In this document: positions 27,101-28,859 of the stretch, one piece after another
Layout: the number at the start of each line of letters is the position of its first letter
Numbering within the stretch: position 1 is the first letter of the stretch
Source: DATLAN01 sp035527455
Lineage (GTDB): Bacteria; Planctomycetota; Planctomycetia; Pirellulales; Thermoguttaceae
DNA length: 28,859 bases
Direction: 5' to 3'
Assembly: GCA_035527455.1 (NCBI GenBank)
Contig: DATLAN010000589.1
Location: forward strand, 1 to 28,859
Notes under the pieces: generated by a model
Database searches by the model: none
What the model was told of the DNA's origin: nothing
Seen by the model: only the letters and a program-made list of their open reading frames with translations
Program-made: the position numbers and the translations under genes

Positions 27101-28859
27101 TGGATCGACCGCTGGGTCATTTTGAAGGAAAAGGCGTTGAGCATCGAGAACATCTACGCGGTGATCGATGCGTTCGCCGCCGAAATCACGCAGGAGGCCG
27201 CCAACCGCAACTTCGCCAAGTGGACGCAGAACCCGCCCGACTCCCCCGGGTGGATGGGCGAAGTCAACTACTTGAAAAACTGGCTGACTACCCGCGTCAA
27301 TTGGATCGACAGCCGGTTCCTTGCCCAGGCCCAGTTCGGCCGGGCAGACGGCGCGGTTGAGGCGGGAACCCAATTGACGCTCACCGGCCCGGCCGGCGCG
27401 ACGATCTACTATACGTTCGACGGGTCCGACCCCCGGGCCTCCGGCGGCTCGATCTCCGCCAACGCACTAATCTACGACGGCACGCCGATCACCCTGGACG
27501 AGAGCAAGGTCGTCACGGCCCGCGTTTGGGACGGGGTGCCCTTGCGAGTTTATTCTTCGGGCCCGACGGGTGGATGGTCTGCGCCCTCCGAGGCCCGATT
27601 CATCGTCGGCACGCCGGCTTCCGCGGACAACCTGGCGATCACCGAGATCAACTACAACCCGTACGAACCGATCCCGGCGGAGTTGGCCACGCAGGGCCCC
27701 GGACAGGCCCCGTTTACCAACAACGACTTCGAGTTCATCGAGCTGTACAACACCAGCGACGAGCCGATCGAGCTTTCCGGTGTAAAGTTCACCGAGGGGA
27801 TCGAATTCGATTTCGTCGGCGGCAACGTCGCCACGTTGGGACCGCACCAGTACGCTGTGATCGCGGCCAATCCCCAGGCGTTTGCCGCCCGGTACGGCAC
27901 TGGAATCAACCTGGCCGGCTCCTTCACCGGCCGACTAAGCAATCAGGGTGAACGGCTGACGCTCCGCAACGACTGGCTCGACGAGACGATCCTCGACTTC
28001 AGCTACGACGACGGCGGCAATTGGCCCGGCCGCTCGGACGGCAAGGGCGCGTCGCTGGAATTGAAAGTGCCGCAGGAAACCGAGCCGGAGGACTACGACA
28101 AGAGCGGCGCGTGGCAATCGAGCGTCGCTTACGGCGGCACTCCCGGCGCCGACGCGGCCGAACCGCCCGGCGTGGTCATCAACGAAGTGCTCACCCATAC
28201 CGATCCGCCGAACGTGGATTGGATCGAATTGCACAACACGACCGGCGCGGAGATCGACGTGGGCGGTTGGTACCTCAGCGACGAGTGGGGGTTTCACACC
28301 CAACCGGTCGACGAGGACGGCGACGGCGATCTGGAATACGACACCTACAAGAAGTATCGCATCCCCCCGGGCACGAAGATCGCCGCCGGAGGGTACCTGG
28401 TCGTCGATCAAACCCAGTTCGATCCCAACGGGCTCTGGAACCCCGAGGCCGGGGAGCCCGGCATCAACGAGTTCGCGCTCGACGGTGCCCACGGCGACGA
28501 CGTCTGGCTGATGGCCGCCGACGCCGAAGGCAATCTGACGCATTTCGTGGACCACGTCGAGTTCGAGGAAGCGGCCAACGGCGAGTCGTTCGGCCGCTGG
28601 CCCAACGCCGCCGGCGCGTTGTATCCCATGGCCGAGTTGACCCGCGGGCAGGAGAACACCGGCCCGCGGATCGGCCCCATTATCATCAGCGAGATCTGGC
28701 ACACGCCGGCCGCCGGGGAGGACGAGTTCGTCGAGTTGTACAACCCCACGGACCAGGACGTGGAGCTTTTCGACCCGACGAACCCCGCAAGCACGTGGCA
28801 ATTCGACGGGATCGACTATTGGTTCCCCGAGAACACGGTGATTCCCGCCGGCGGCGTGG
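24173..28859 (+). CDS. Giant LEPR-motif exoprotein with lamin-tail, chitobiase-like and CotH domains (3' end outside window)
   Basis: An uninterrupted frame of 1562 codons runs to the window edge with no stop, so the protein is incomplete. The N-terminus is basic (RRPGKARTRRAPRNR), then FEPLEPRIVLDG (26-37), the planctomycete LEPR export motif. Domain order: lamin-tail-like domain at about 39-135 (IINEFMADNE, DWIEIYNPTEAAIDLGGWYL); a second at about 205-300; a carbohydrate-binding-like jelly roll at about 390-520; a chitobiase C-terminal-like domain at about 558-620 (STIRYTLDGSIP); a CotH-type domain at about 637-1050 with RGSSSAGWPKHHYRIE (688 on), YFGVYTLMEVIERD and WDFDRTMG (929-936); another chitobiase-like unit (TIYYTFDGSDP); then lamin-tail units starting near 1153, 1330 and 1503. 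Expected outside the cell or on its surface, perhaps a spore-coat-kinase-like enzyme with binding modules. Confidence 0.88.
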   Translation, partial: MKRQEFFSRRPGKARTRRAPRNRLVFEPLEPRIVLDGWPIINEFMADNETVLEDENGDFPDWIEIYNPTEAAIDLGGWYLTDDPDDLTKWEFPTCMLDPDDYLVVFASDKDRADPGSPLHTNFKLSAGGEYLALVKSDGATVAHQFAPVYPAQMPDVSYGYTHSGKTFVAEGDELAYLVPSAGDAGLGTAWTELDFDDSQWTGNSMSTRILITEVGTTTPSDFIEIQNVRDEPIDTSGWVVALNDGVLRNVNNVNAILWELPDSMAPGEILYRNDSNWGADIVWASSGPNWAMIIDDEGNVVDFIPWKYSTDDLATLDVTINGFPITVGDAWSGTSFNPLGISSGFSFQRQGSSDGNTAADWAVTPVTMGTQSADFITPFVPGIVNGVGFSTGSPSFREAISTDVAEDMLGVNASLWTRVRFDVSDPELFNELTLRVKYNDAFAAYLNGQPIAGRNAPASPQWNSTATAPRDLAQSLVYEEIDVTAFLGALTTGTNVLAVHGLNNNPSDGEFLLVSHLSGTSDAGFLSYMEDPTPGGSNLAGSIASAPEFSQPGGIFTDPFSVTLRADFAPGSTIRYTLDGSIPAETSAEYAGPISINGSTQVRARVFQEGMAPSPAATESYIMLDAGLLNFSSALPLVIIDTFGNSIGSKDGQLHSAYMVVLDRGEDGTTTLTTPIQVETRIGIRTRGSSSAGWPKHHYRIEAWNETSGRIESWSNPDEQELNDKEIAPLGMPPEADWILGSFYQFDRALMRNPLIYELSNQVGRYAARTQHVEVFLNMGGSLSYSDYFGVYTLMEVIERDDSRVDIEPLDPDDNTQPEVSGGYIFKEDRDDTTSSARFTAGGRNLVYVDPDIKELTSQQKTYLSGFINAAYASLIGGTGYVNPNYIDVDAWIDHHWLNLLTKNPDAFRLSGYLYKDREGPIAAGPIWDFDRTMGCDNDTRALIPTGWNPSTPVDDFWMFGWYRYLFQNADFAQRWIDRWVILKEKALSIENIYAVIDAFAAEITQEAANRNFAKWTQNPPDSPGWMGEVNYLKNWLTTRVNWIDSRFLAQAQFGRADGAVEAGTQLTLTGPAGATIYYTFDGSDPRASGGSISANALIYDGTPITLDESKVVTARVWDGVPLRVYSSGPTGGWSAPSEARFIVGTPASADNLAITEINYNPYEPIPAELATQGPGQAPFTNNDFEFIELYNTSDEPIELSGVKFTEGIEFDFVGGNVATLGPHQYAVIAANPQAFAARYGTGINLAGSFTGRLSNQGERLTLRNDWLDETILDFSYDDGGNWPGRSDGKGASLELKVPQETEPEDYDKSGAWQSSVAYGGTPGADAAEPPGVVINEVLTHTDPPNVDWIELHNTTGAEIDVGGWYLSDEWGFHTQPVDEDGDGDLEYDTYKKYRIPPGTKIAAGGYLVVDQTQFDPNGLWNPEAGEPGINEFALDGAHGDDVWLMAADAEGNLTHFVDHVEFEEAANGESFGRWPNAAGALYPMAELTRGQENTGPRIGPIIISEIWHTPAAGEDEFVELYNPTDQDVELFDPTNPASTWQFDGIDYWFPENTVIPAGGV

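Overview
The window is 28.9 kb of GC-rich DNA in which every gene I can support lies on the plus strand. It looks like a planctomycete chromosome, probably order Pirellulales or a relative. The reasons are the planctomycete-type cluster MoxR / DUF58 / BatA-like VWA / second VWA / DUF4175-like / DUF4159, an N-terminal LEPR export motif (FEPLEPRIVLDG) on a giant lamin-tail/CotH exoprotein, HEAT-rich secreted proteins, weak Shine-Dalgarno use and many short intergenic palindromes. The order-level placement is inference. No rRNA, tRNA, CRISPR array, transposase or phage gene was seen.

Layout. 2-256: C-terminus of an FGGY sugar kinase. 297-2150: secreted HEAT-like protein with a palindromic element inside its signal-peptide coding region. 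2172-6469: ABC exporter made of an ATPase and a single 1176-residue permease with two FtsX-like modules and about ten predicted membrane spans. 6470-6696: two nested perfect 20-bp inverted repeats. 6697-7119: small exported protein made of 16-residue beta repeats. 7278-17852: the MoxR/VWA cluster of six genes. 17891-23869: a lipoprotein-like fusion of a degenerate 5'-nucleotidase-type domain with a tetraheme cytochrome, translationally coupled to a thioredoxin-HEAT protein, then a SIMPL-domain protein. 24173-end: an open, unfinished reading frame of more than 1560 codons encoding a LEPR / lamin-tail / chitobiase-like / CotH exoprotein.

How the genes may work together. MoxR AAA+ ATPases with DUF58 and membrane-anchored VWA proteins are thought to assemble or remodel envelope complexes. 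Here that module is followed, in the same direction and without an obvious terminator, by exported redox proteins (tetraheme cytochrome and CXXC thioredoxin). A working model is an envelope maturation system with a redox arm. The co-directional layout is seen; the functional link is inference.

The most striking non-coding structure is a set of tandem repeats with an exact 7-bp period at four loci (2841-2917, 9340-9448, 15023-15229, 19336-19391). Each locus has a different heptamer, and three of the four are inverted pairs. Two lie inside open reading frames without breaking them, and two sit just upstream of genes where they create false in-frame N-terminal extensions. REP-like palindromes of at least four further types are interspersed.
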